This document shows, one piece after another, positions 24,908-34,595 of a stretch of DNA of 64,000 bases. The notes below the pieces were generated by a model. It searched no databases and was not told the origin of the DNA. It saw only the letters and a list, made by a program, of their open reading frames with translations. The position numbers were made by a program, and so were the translations under genes. Position 1 is the stretch's first letter. Each line of letters starts with the position of its first letter. Origin of the DNA: Pneumocystis sp. 'macacae' (Eukaryota; Ascomycota; Pneumocystomycetes; Pneumocystales; Pneumocystaceae); the NCBI GenBank assembly GCA_018127085.1, contig CM030733.1, positions 496,001 to 560,000 on the forward strand, read 5' to 3'.

Positions 24908-26709
24908 ATGCATTTTGGGGATATGCAGAATATTTCTGAAGATTATGAAGGAGAGAATACATCAGATAGCGAAGATCTAGAATATCCAGTGAATCAAGCG
25001 AGGTAAATATATATTTATAAATATTTTGCTAATCTTTAAAAAAGATATGATTTTGATTCATGGCAAATATATAATGAAAAAACTAAAGAAATGGTCCATG
25101 TAGAACCGATTTTTGGCCTAATTCTTTGATGTTAATATAGTGTAGTCAGCAATGGAAAAAAAAGCATTGGAAATAGATCATGCATTCTCATTAATTAATC
25201 ATTGGACACAAAGTTTACCATACAAATTTGATTATGATGATATGTTTTTGGAGGAACGCTTACAGAAGACAATGATAGAACATAAAGAAATAGACTTTAA
25301 AGAAAGTGTTTTATTCGAACATCGTAATAAAGAAATTATGGAAAATATAGAGAAAGCAATACTTAAAGAAGATGAAAAAGAAAAAATACACAGAAGTATT
25401 GAAGCAAAACAATCACAAAAAATTATATATGAAAATAGAAAAGTTGAAGAGAAAAAAGACCAAAAAGTTGTAAAAAGAATTGAGATAAAGAAAAATGAAG
25501 AAATGAAAGATAATGAAGAAAAAATTAATATTATTAATAAAAAAGTAGAAAATGATGAAAAAAAAATAAAGAGTAATGAAGAAAAAATAGAAAATAATGA
25601 GGATAAAATGGATATAATGAATATTGTTGATACATTGCAATTACCAATTTTGGAACAGAAGAAAAAGGAATTCACATACAATGCTATGGATCGTGTACTA
25701 ATGTATAGAAAAAAAATAGAGGTAAATCATTCATTTTTGTATTTTTTTATATGTTTTAGGATATTAAATTAAATGTCCTTAAACCAGTATCTGAAAATGA
25801 AATGTGGAGAAAATTTTGTTTTCAGAACAAACGCAAAATTACTCCAAAATGTGGTCAACTTACAAATTCTAAGCAACAAATAGCACGTATTGTATTAGAT
25901 ACAATTTTTTAAAACAAACTAATAGTAATGTAGACAAAAGATTTAGAAGACATCATCATGATGTCTAGAGAAGTCTCAACAACTGTATATCATTGGGTAT
26001 TAAATTTTTTATCAAAAGCAGTTATAGTAAAAACATTATTTTATGACTTTAATTTTTAATTAAAAATAGAAACAAGCAGAAACAGAAGTTACTGTTAATT
26101 TATATTCAGCATATCCCTTGGCTGCTGTTTGTGTTTTTTTAATGTCTAGTCATCCTGATTTAGTCGATATTCTTTTAGCTCGTTTTGCAAAAAAATGCCC
26201 TTATACAATACCATATCTTAAGGTAAGATTTTGATTAGAAAGAATTATAGACCAATAAATAATTATGTAATTTTTAGTATAATAAAAATACAGAAGAAGG
26301 TATGAAGGCTTTAGGGTTTTATCGTTCAAAAAATGGAAAATTTGAAGAAGAAGCATCTTATACAGAAAGGCAATGTGGAATTTTTGCTGTTTTTGCAGCA
26401 ATTATTCAAACTCAGCATATTCCTAATTACTTGCCTATGCATTTTGGATGGACTCTTCTTGCTAAACTTTTAAATGAACCACCATCATCTGAAACCGTTT
26501 TTGCAATAATTAGTACATTTATGGATATTTCTGGAAATGTTTTTGTAAAATATTATGGACTACAGGCAGATAAATTAATTAGACTTGCTGTAAAAGATTG
26601 GGTTGGTGATAATAAAGGAAGTAATGCAACTAGACTGAAAATATTGGGAGAGGAATGGATAACACAAAAGAAAATAGGGTTAAAAAATGGAGGATATTTT
26701 GAAGAATAA
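24908..26709 (+). CDS. GLE1: GLE1-like mRNA export factor
   Basis: Gle1 sits at the cytoplasmic face of the nuclear pore and, with inositol hexakisphosphate, activates the DEAD-box ATPase Dbp5 in mRNA export. The start MHFGDMQNISEDYEGEN at 24908 is followed by a short acidic part, then a coiled coil of about 130 residues made almost only of K, E, I and N (25300-25660), and then the helical Gle1 domain. This contains NKRKITPKCGQLTNSKQQIA, TTVYHWVLNFLSKAVI, KQAETEVTVNLYSAYPLA, LLARFAKKCPYTIPY, ASYTERQCGIFAVFAAIIQT and FVKYYGLQADKLIRL. Stop at 26709. About six introns. The splice pattern at 25900-25990 is not certain. The C-terminal domain fits Gle1 well; the coiled coil alone would not identify it. 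Confidence 0.85.
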
Positions 26710-27231
26710 TATATACCAGGTTTATATACAAATATATATTCATATAAACATATAATTCGCCACTATAAAATCATTATGGGTTAAAAGTAAAGATTGTAAT
26801 ATAAAAATACAATTATTAAGATTTATACAAAGTATTCAATAATCAAGGCTTTGTTTTTGTATAAATAAGTATTTATATGGTTTGAGGCTAGATATAAAAT
26901 ATTTTGTAATTTTGTATACTACGGATTATATATAAAACTATATATGAGCATATCAAATAATTTGTTTTCTATTAGAAACATATTTTTAAACAAAATATTT
27001 CACTTTAATTATATATTTAAAACTGAAACTATTGTCAATATAACTTTTTTAAATAATTTTTTTGCTGTAAAAGACACATTATTTATATTATCTTTTAAAT
27101 ATTTTTTTCTAAAATTTCTTTTTATATCTTATCAATTATCTCTAATTATACAATATACACTTTTTTACAAAAAACAAAATCTTTCATAAAAGAAATATAT
27201 TATCTTTTCCAATATTCACTTTTAATGCTCC
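26710..27231. other. AT-rich intergenic region
   Basis: About 520 bases. An 81-codon frame at 26944-27189 is F/I/L/N-rich, as random AT-rich frames are, and is not called. Composition becomes less A/T from about 27230 onward. Confidence 0.5.
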
Positions 27232-27374
27232 TTAGCTTTTCCAATCATGTGTATTACCATGACAAAACACTACCATACTTGCTACAATATTTCCAAGAAT
27301 CACTATAGCAACTGATGTGTTACCATAGTTATGCGTTCTTAGCTGTTGAAAAAGCGTAGAAACACGTTTATGCA
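27232..27374 (-). CDS. small single-pass membrane protein, unidentified (47 aa)
   Basis: On the minus strand an ATG at 27374 opens 47 codons: MHKRVSTLFQQLRTHNYGNT, then a hydrophobic segment SVAIVILGNIVASMVVFC, then a short polar tail ending HDWKS at a TAA (27232-27234). The basic/amphipathic start, one membrane helix and short tail fit a small mitochondrial or ER membrane protein. Composition is clearly less A/T than the upstream spacer. I recall no exact family, so function is open. It is transcribed towards GLE1's 3' end and lies downstream of the coiled-coil gene on the same strand. Confidence 0.45.
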
Positions 27375-27834
27375 TTAGTACATAATGCACATCTGTATTC
27401 CGTATATCTCAAGCATCTAACACATCCTAGAGACTTTATACATTATCATCTATCTACAAGAGTATCTCTTATTACAGCATTTTATACAGTTTATATCCTT
27501 CCGTATCTTATGTAGATAGTGAAAACATGTTTATCAGTACATCAATACATATTAAACTACATACGTCAAAATACATTAAATCTCTACAGACATTATTTGA
27601 TGCATTTCCAGGACATATATTCCTTGTTTCTATGCACATATCTCCTAATCTGCCTCTACACTGTATCTACGACGCACTTCTGTGCCATATGCACCGGCAT
27701 TGGCGCATACGCCACACACATTGATACACATATACAGGTACATACAAATACACAAACATACACAGATATGCATATATATTATGTCCCAATATAATTACAC
27801 TCTATGCCAATGTATCTGTTGTCGTATATGCGTA
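27375..27834. repeat. CA/TA-rich simple-sequence spacer
   Basis: A spacer with CATACA/TATGC-type simple sequence, especially 27720-27790 (ACACATATACAGGTACATACA and the like). A 91-codon plus-strand frame (27519-27794) is translated simple repeat and not called. Confidence 0.5.
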
Positions 27835-28497
27835 TTATATCATTGTCGATGCTACTGGTTGTACATATTGTGCACCACGTGCTCCAACGACTGTCCACTC
27901 ATCAGAGACTGCGCGCGGCAGCCAAGCATGCATGCTTGGCTTAGAAAGGCGCTGTTTGTGGATCAATGCGCGTTGGCGCTCTTCTTCAAGTATTTTTTGA
28001 TGCTGATAAAGATTGTGAAGACGTTCCTCCTCCATACGTGCCTTTAAAAGCTTTTGTTTCTCGCGCTTCAATGCATTTTGCTTCTGTTTCTTCGTAAGCG
28101 TCGCCTGCAACGATTCAGTCTTAGGGGGCTCAAGAGACGTAAAAGACTTGTTTGTAGATACATGAGAAAATGTACTAATTGGTGCATCTGTCTGATGCAG
28201 AGACGCCTGTTCTGCCTGTTCTAACCTGTATATGCGTGGCTCTACTTTATCTATGCGTAACTCAGAGACCTGTTCAGGTCTTTCAGCCTTGTGTATGCGC
28301 TGCTCGAGACGGATCTCATCAACAGGCCGGTCAACACGGCGCCGCTTGCGTATTCGTTTAGAAAAAGATGCAGCATCTACTCTCCCTGAAGCAGCCTTAT
28401 CTTCCATAGAAAAGGCCAAACATGGCATGCCTCGTAGTGCAACATATACAGTTCCTGATATACCAAGAAAGAGAATCCACGATATTAGAGGATCCAT
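27835..28497 (-). CDS. membrane-anchored coiled-coil protein, function unknown
   Basis: A 220-residue single-exon frame starting at 28497. Residues 1-22 (MDPLISWILFLGISGTVYVA) form one membrane anchor or signal anchor, followed by a basic patch FSKRIRKRRR, repeated EQ/RI-rich text, and a strongly charged helix KKQKQNALKREKQKLLKARM with further ERLHNLYQHQKI text at about 135-185. It closes with the box DEWTVVG. Fungal proteins with a short N-terminal membrane helix, such a KKQ/KRE helix and a C-terminal W-x-VV box exist as uncharacterised proteins; this looks like one, but I cannot name a family. Composition is more balanced than in most of the window. A perfect 22-base palindrome (27920-27941) lies within the coding part. 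Confidence 0.65.
   Translation of the reverse strand: MDPLISWILFLGISGTVYVALRGMPCLAFSMEDKAASGRVDAASFSKRIRKRRRVDRPVDEIRLEQRIHKAERPEQVSELRIDKVEPRIYRLEQAEQASLHQTDAPISTFSHVSTNKSFTSLEPPKTESLQATLTKKQKQNALKREKQKLLKARMEEERLHNLYQHQKILEEERQRALIHKQRLSKPSMHAWLPRAVSDEWTVVGARGAQYVQPVASTMI
27920..27941. repeat. 22-base perfect palindrome
   Basis: GCCAAGCATG followed at once by its reverse complement CATGCTTGGC, flanked by A and T that extend the symmetry to 22 bases. No spacer. It lies inside the coding region of the coiled-coil gene. Confidence 0.9.
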
Positions 28498-28914
28498 AGG
28501 AATTAATGAATAAATGGTGTATTAGAGCGTTTAAAATGCTAATATAAAGAAACAGAGATTATAAGTGCACAATGCCGCTAATTGCCGAGTGTCTGCACTC
28601 AAAGCTGGAATATATGCTAATAAGAGCAAATATATACGCTAAATAAGGGACCAATAAAATCTAAATCTGAAACCCCCTAGGCGACAGTATACGTGAGCAG
28701 TATACGTATGTATACGTATGTATATACAGAGTACGTGTGCTATATTCACAATATAAGCTCTGTAGATGCTGTTCTATAGCCGTCTATCCGCCAATCTCTA
28801 TACCCGAGCCTTTCTCCCAATGTATTTGCTTATGAGTGCTATGCGTACGAACCTGTCCTTACGTCAGCTCAACATCTCGCATTATATTGCACGGTTTATC
28901 TTTTCCGAAAACGG

Positions 28915-29189
28915 ATGTTTCTGAAAAATAATAAATACGATGTAGACACTATAAATACATGACTTCCGCCATATATACATAAGAATATACTGCATCTCTC
29001 CAGAATACATTAAACACATTTAGACAGATGCTTCTGGAGAATATTTATGCATATTTGTTTTATTTTTTTCAGACAATTGCTTATCGCTGCTATCATTACT
29101 TCCATGGACACCACGGGAGACGCCTGATTAACGAGCTGGGAAACACTACTCAGCGAAACCCTAAACGTCAGGAGGTGTGTATAAAATGA
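28915..29189 (+). CDS. possible two-exon small ORF, unidentified (47 aa)
   Basis: Exon 1 (28915-28941) reads MFLKNNKYD and ends at a GTAGAC donor. Exon 2 (29073-29189) follows a very good TTTTTTTCAG acceptor and reads in phase TIAYRCYHYFHGHHGRRLIN, then ELGNTTQRNPKRQEVCIK to a TGA. The join has no phase conflict and exon 2 is far from random AT-rich composition. The intron, 131 nt, is long for this genome. The minus strand is also open over part of exon 2, so strand is not proven. No family recognised. Confidence 0.3.
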
Positions 29190-29229
29190 TGAGCGGAAAA
29201 CTAAGCCTCTTGTGTGACACTGTACAAAA

Positions 29230-30030
29230 CAAATACTAGATTGTATACACAATATATGTACATTATATGCACATTATATGCATAAATACGCATTTTATAC
29301 ATAATATGTGAATGTATGTGTAGTATATCTACATTTTATAATGGGTTGTCTATGGTATGTGTATCTGATAGTTTGTATATACAGTGTATAACACTATATA
29401 TATACCATAATATATATTATATACAGGTATTGCAAACTCTATGCACTTCATATGCCATATGCATACTATATGTATCATATGTTTAATGTGTAAGTCATGT
29501 TAATACTATACATATGTTTTGTGCGATAGGAATGTCAGGTAAGACTCTAAGATGTATAAACGGATGCACGTCTTAGGCTATATACATAGCATATGCATTT
29601 TGTATGGAGATTGAGTGCAGACTGTAAGCACAGTATATATAGATTGTATGTGTGTATCGCTATACGTGTACGCTGTAATGACAAATACCCGTAGAACGCA
29701 TACAACTTATATGCTATGTATACATCGAGCACATGTGTCCGTTTTACAATTCGCAATATGTAGCTATCTATATTTATACATAGATATATATATATAATAT
29801 ATCCATTGTATACATCTTGATATGCTATATACAGCAAATATATCTATTATATGTGTATTATGTGTGTAGTATATGTACAGTAGATGCACAATTTATATGT
29901 TTTATATATCATATATACACTTTGCGTATATCACGTACTTAGTCTGCATTATATACGCGTTATATGTGCACTATATAGATATTATTTGTGCATATATGCA
30001 CTATGTATGCCGTATATGCTGCTTCATAAG
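29230..30030. repeat. alternating purine-pyrimidine TATGCATA-type tract
   Basis: About 800 bases in which TATATGCA, CATATGC, GTATATAC and TATACGT units follow each other irregularly. The texture is the same as at 13.1-13.4 kb but more A/T. It stops near the start of MOD5 and reappears inside MOD5's long intron (about 30550-30690). Confidence 0.65.
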
Positions 30031-30109
30031 TATATTCAATTTCTTGTCACAGTCCTTCGTGATTTGCATATTTCGACAAATATTTTGGTCACCACTTTAT
30101 ATATAATAA

Positions 30110-32544
30110 ATATCGTACAAAGCAACGACACTGCGTCGACCAATTTGCGCAATTGTAGGCGCAACAGGCACAGGCAAGTCTCGGGTAAGCAACAATTAAA
30201 CTCAAATATGCATTTTTTTTGCACAACTAAAGCCATTGCTACTCTACATTTTATATCGGATTTCAAAGAATTTGCTAACAAAAATAGTTAGCTATTGCGC
30301 TTGCAGCAGCACTTGGGGGAGAAGTTATAAATGGCGATGCTCTTCAGGTCTATCATGGAGCAGATATTTTGACAAACAAGCCCTCTATAACGGAACGTGA
30401 AGGGGTTCCACATCATCTGCTTGGCACGATCGATCGCAGCGATACATACTCTGTTCAGCGCTTTGAGCGAGACGCGCTTGAGATTGTAAGTTGTAGGATA
30501 GAGTTTTGGTGTAATTAAGTGGAGAAAGTTATTTTCTATTGTTCTCTGTATTATATGCGTATTTTATACATTGTATATGCGTTATATACGTGTATTACAT
30601 CTACATTGCGTATCTATTGCATATGCACTGTATATATTGTATACGTTGTCTGCTGCATACAGACTATATACGCAGTGTATGCACCTCGAACTATGCAGAC
30701 GAGCATATCTTCTAGATCTTTATCAACAATCTTATTTTGCGCTCTTTGTTCTGGTTTATCAGCTTATACATTATAGATTGCAAATCTTCACTCAGCAGGA
30801 CAATTACCAATACTTGTTGGAGGAACTCATTATTATACACAAGCAGTTCTCTTCAAAAATACACTTTTAACAGATTATCAAGGTATTAAGCGAAAGTTTC
30901 TGTCTGAGTTCTCTGCACTAATAACTAAAGATGAAAGGAGTTCAGATAAAGATGTTTTACAACACTCGTCTTATCAAGACCTTTCTTTACTTTCGACAAA
31001 TGAATTGTACACACAATTGAAAGCATTAGATCCTATTGTTGCACAGAGGTGGCATCCCCATGACCGCCGGAGAATCCAGCGCAGTCTTGAAATTTGTTTG
31101 TCTACAGGTCAACGTCCTAGTGACCTTTACCGTGCTCAGCACAAAACAGCAAAAATGACAAATGTAGATTTAGTAAACATTTCTGTGTTGACAGATCAAA
31201 CATCCACCAATGTTTTAACACATGCTTCAAAGATTTCAAAAGATATTTGTTTGGCACTAACAGACCTTTCTCCTACTTTTGATAATGCTTTTTGTGATAG
31301 TTTTATTGACGAATTTGCATCAGATAAAGTCTCTGGAAAAGTTTATACGAATCTTTTTAGTTCCGATAATTTGTTAAAGACATCACTTTCTAATTCTTTT
31401 TCTACGGATTTTGTTAATTCTAATTCCTATGGCAACAATAAACAAACACATGATGAGCATCATCGTTTCAAAGCATGTATATTTTGGATATATCGTGAAC
31501 AAAAAGTGCTTAATCAATTATTGGATAAACGTGTTGAGGAAATGTGTGCTGCAGGTATGCTAAATGACATTCAGATGCTTTATTCGGAATGGGATGCCAA
31601 AAATAAGCAAAATAGAACAAAAGATGGTTCAAATAATACAAATGATGGACAAAAAAGAAATACGGAGGGATGCAACTCCATATTAGATACGCAAGATACT
31701 CAAAATAAAACACAAAGCGAAATAGAATTATATAACACTTTGGGAGAACACTATAATTTTAAAAATATTCAGAATAATCTTCAGAATTATATTGAAAACA
31801 ATGTTCATTCTAATATTTCAAATAATTTGCGAGGTATTTGGCAGGCAATTGGTATGCATAAATATTTAGAAAATGATAACCAATAACTATATAGGATTTA
31901 AAGCATTTTTGCCTTATCTTGAACTTCCTGAAGATACCTTATCAACAGTAAAACATACATATTTTATGCGTTCAATCGCTGCAATGCAGCTCGCAACCCG
32001 TCAATATGCACGAAAACAGATTAAATGGATACGTAACAAGTTATATCCTTTATGTTGTTCATCTGGACCAGATATTCGCTTCTATCTACTAGATGCAACT
32101 AATCCTACAGATTGGGAAACTAAAATACAAAATCTTGCTATTACTCTTGTTAAAGGTTACAACGCAAAACAAATAGTATTGATTTTGACGTAAAACAATA
32201 GATTTTCTGCATAACTGCCAAGGACCTGATCCCCTTTCTCTTAATGCAACAGCTATGCAATTGTTGGCACCAAAAAAAATACTTAAGTAATTTTTCTGGC
32301 GGTACTACCGCTTCTATTGGCTTTTTCTAATATTATATCGTCTAGTTATACATTGCAAACAGAACTTTGGAAACATTACGTTTGTAGTATTTGTAAAATG
32401 TCGTCAGGCGAGCCATTTGTTGCTATAGGTTTACCTCAATGGTTAATTCATATACATGGCCGCCGTCACCGTACAAGACTTGTACGACATGGGCAAAAAC
32501 AAAGAGCAGGGAAAATACTACATACAGAAGAATCAAGCGATTAG
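30110..32544 (+). CDS. MOD5: MOD5 tRNA dimethylallyltransferase
   Basis: Adds the isopentenyl group to A37 of tRNAs that read UNN codons. In order: RRPICAIVGATGTGKSR (P-loop), LAIALAAALGGEVINGDALQ, GVPHHLLGTI, then after an unusually long intron (about 30488-30776) LPILVGGTHYYTQAVLF, DPIVAQRWHPHDRRRIQRSLE, FWIYREQKVLNQLLDKRVEEM, GIWQAIGMHKYL, YARKQIKWIRNKL, and a C-terminal C2H2-type finger YVCSICK..WLIHIHGRRHR, as in eukaryotic Mod5/TRIT1. The start codon is not resolved: the first exon must lie before about 30121, and the frame into the P-loop exon comes from an upstream splice. Two low-complexity insertions (about 31120-31450 and 31610-31820) add some 100 and 70 residues relative to the usual enzyme. 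Confidence 0.9.
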
Positions 32545-32906
32545 GAAAACTCAACAAGGCTTATTATACTTAGTAATATTTAACAGTGCTATTTTTATCA
32601 ATAGATGTTTAAGATGGACATTAGAAAATAGACACAGAATGCATCAAAAATTAATATTAAAATTGATATTAAAAACTATTTACAATAACATTAAGAATAG
32701 TCTGTATTTTTTATTCATTTTTTGAGATTTTATCAAACGCTACCTAACAAGATCAGGTATATCAGAATATTCATAAATCTTATAATTTTTGTCAAGATTA
32801 TCATGATTTAGATTTAAGTATATTTAGGCTTATATCGAAGTCTAGTTTATAATTTTAACTTAATTTAATATTAGTTTATAATTTATATAAATATTCTTTT
32901 TGTTAA
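32545..32906. other. AT-rich spacer upstream of tRNA-Glu
   Basis: About 360 bases, AT-rich, between MOD5 and tRNA-Glu. No gene seen. Confidence 0.55.
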
Positions 32907-32987
32907 TCCGGCGTGGTGTAACGGTTAACATTTGGCTCTCTCATTAGGGTGTTCAGCCAAGCTCGGGGTTCGATTCCCCGCACCGGA
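32907..32987 (+). tRNA. tRNA-Glu (anticodon CTC) with a short intron
   Basis: A cloverleaf folds with acceptor stem TCCGGCG/CACCGGA, D arm GTGT-AACGGTTA-ACAT, anticodon stem TGGCT/AGCCA, loop C-T-CTC-A, and T arm CGGGG-TTCGATT-CCCCG. The anticodon is CTC (Glu). About 10 bases after A37 (TTAGGGTGTT) must be removed as the usual tRNA intron to leave a 7-base loop and a mature length of about 71. A-box (TGGTGTAACGGTTA) and B-box (GGTTCGATTCC) are good, and a T-run for RNA polymerase III termination follows at 32989. The acceptor stem has one C-A mismatch (sixth pair). Confidence 0.92.
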
Positions 32988-33450
32988 ATTTTTCTTCAAA
33001 TAAGTTTTAATTTACAGTTTAAATATATTACCAACATATTAATTTTATATATTTTGAATATAGTGTTTTTGGATTCTCCTACATAAATGCATTTAAATTT
33101 ATCACTAAACATATGAATTATATATCAAAAACTAACAAATATTATATAATGTTAAAATAAAAATATTATAGGAACAGATATATAGTTTTGAAACTAGTTA
33201 TATACAATATAACAGTAAATATACGTATTTAAATTCTATATATGTATGGGAAATACATGTTTATATACAATTCCAGGGGTGCCGCAACGATATTGGTGTC
33301 CGTTGTTTTGCATAGTCTGAGGCACTAAGCTTTGTATAGAGCCTGACATATAATAAAATATATGCAAAGGATACTAGCAGGTAATTAGACACTTATTTTC
33401 TGTGTATTTGCTTATATTGCATAAAAAGGTGTCTCTAAATCAATTTCATA
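32988..33450. other. spacer between tRNA-Glu and the diphosphatase gene
   Basis: About 460 bases, AT-rich except for a more GC-rich block at 33275-33400 (listed separately as a possible structured RNA). Confidence 0.5.
33275..33400 (+). ncRNA. possible structured non-coding RNA
   Basis: A local GC-richer block upstream of the diphosphatase gene. Two nested stems are visible: GTGCC (about 33279) with GGCAC (about 33322), and inside it CAACG with CGTTG around an 11-base loop. A CTGA box and a terminal ACA-like trinucleotide can also be picked out, but neither a full C/D nor a full H/ACA layout is convincing. It may instead be the 5' UTR of the next gene. Confidence 0.25.
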
Positions 33451-34373
33451 ATGGTTTCTCCATTAGGCAAGTGCTAATACATAAATTAACATATATTTAA
33501 CTATTCAAGAAATTACATATATTTTATATGATCCCCAGGATATTATTTCAAAAATATCGGCATTTCTTGCTTTATCACCGCTTGCCATACTAATAATATA
33601 TGCAACGCTAATTTATAATCGCCGTGAAGCAGAATTACTGCTTATGTATGCAGGACAAGTTGTTTGTGATTTTCTTAATTCTCAGCTTAAACACGCTTTC
33701 CAACAAGCACGACCAAGTGGTAAGTATTTACATATAGCTCATTTACATAATGGCTTTGTATAATATAAGCTAACATTTTCTGTAGCAATAATTAGTGATT
33801 ATGGTATGCCCAGTAATCATGCGCAATTTATTTCGTATTTCGCAGGTTATTTGCTGTTGTGGTGCTTTTTTCGGTAAGTTGTTACTTTTTTGCATTTAAT
33901 TATAAAGCAAAAGTGTTTCTTCAGTAATAATAGTTTCATGATTTTTTCAGTCCTTTAACTTTTTTAATTTTAATTTTGTAGCCCTCTAACTTTGAATAGA
34001 GCCCAAAACTTACCTCAACATATTTGTCTAAGAAATATAGTAATTCTCATAGTGTCCGTAATTTCTGTATGTTTTAGCAGGTTTGGTGTGTATTTTTTGC
34101 AAAAGACAATAATTATTATATTTTAGGGTCTATCTTCATTTTCACACAGTATGGCAAGTCATTGTTGGATTTTTCGTTGGCATGATTTTCTCTATTCTAT
34201 GGTTTTTTTTCATTTCAGTTTTACGTAAAATTGGTCTAATTGATATAATATTACAATCTTGGCTTAATAGTTATTTATACATCAAAGATACAATGAATAA
34301 AGAACACAATACAATTAAAAAAGAATGGGAGGCTTGGGTTAAAAAAAAGTCTAATTCTTATAAAGAAAAATAA
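33451..34373 (+). CDS. CAX4: dolichyl-diphosphatase (CAX4/CWH8, DOLPP1)
   Basis: An ER membrane enzyme of the PAP2 family that recycles dolichyl diphosphate released by oligosaccharyltransferase. Exon 1 (ATG at 33451) reads MVSPL and joins over an intron to EITYILYDPQDIISKISAFL, which matches the family's start. Then come EAELLLMYAGQVVCDFLN, the phosphatase motif QARPSA, DYGMPSNHAQF (the PSNH motif of PAP2 enzymes), and VYLHFHTVWQVIVGFFVG (the last catalytic His-bearing motif). Ends 34373 after a lysine-rich tail. The first intron starts with GCAAGT, the classic GC-AG consensus. It belongs to the same pathway as STT3 and glucosidase I in this window. Confidence 0.9.
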
Positions 34374-34595
34374 TATTCTACTAAAACTTATTTATTAATC
34401 TACTATCATTTTATTCAACGCTATCAACTTATTTAATTTATAAACGTAATAGTTCAATAGATTAGATTATGAATCTAACATATTTATAGGTCAGTGTTTT
34501 ATTGAATTCTATGTGCATCTATCCATATATTTTTCACTCTTCAACATTTTGTTTACGCATTTATTAAATCATATACTTGTTTCTGTTTTGTTTTA
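34374..34595. other. convergent spacer
   Basis: AT-rich 3' spacer between two converging genes; no gene seen. Confidence 0.45.

Larger units (their letters stand above)
28498..30100. other. mixed-composition spacer with alternating-dinucleotide tracts
   Basis: About 1.6 kb between the coiled-coil gene (-) and MOD5 (+), clearly richer in G+C than the usual spacers at 28560-29230. It then passes into TATGCATA/TATACGTA-type alternating purine-pyrimidine sequence at 29230-30030. A possible two-exon small ORF is listed separately. No tRNA or mobile element recognised. Confidence 0.5.

Noticed and set aside
25232..25681. Minus-strand 149-codon frame opposite GLE1
   Set aside because: Antisense of the K/E-rich coiled coil; gives only S/F/I-rich text.
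26944..27189. 81-codon ORF rich in F, I, N and L
   Set aside because: Typical chance frame in AT-rich sequence; no motif.
27519..28047. Plus-strand ORFs in the CA/TA-rich spacer
   Set aside because: They are translations of simple sequence; the coiled-coil gene on the minus strand explains the overlapping part.
34440..34510. Possible tRNA-like fold downstream of the diphosphatase gene
   Set aside because: No B-box, no GTTCRA loop and no complete acceptor stem.
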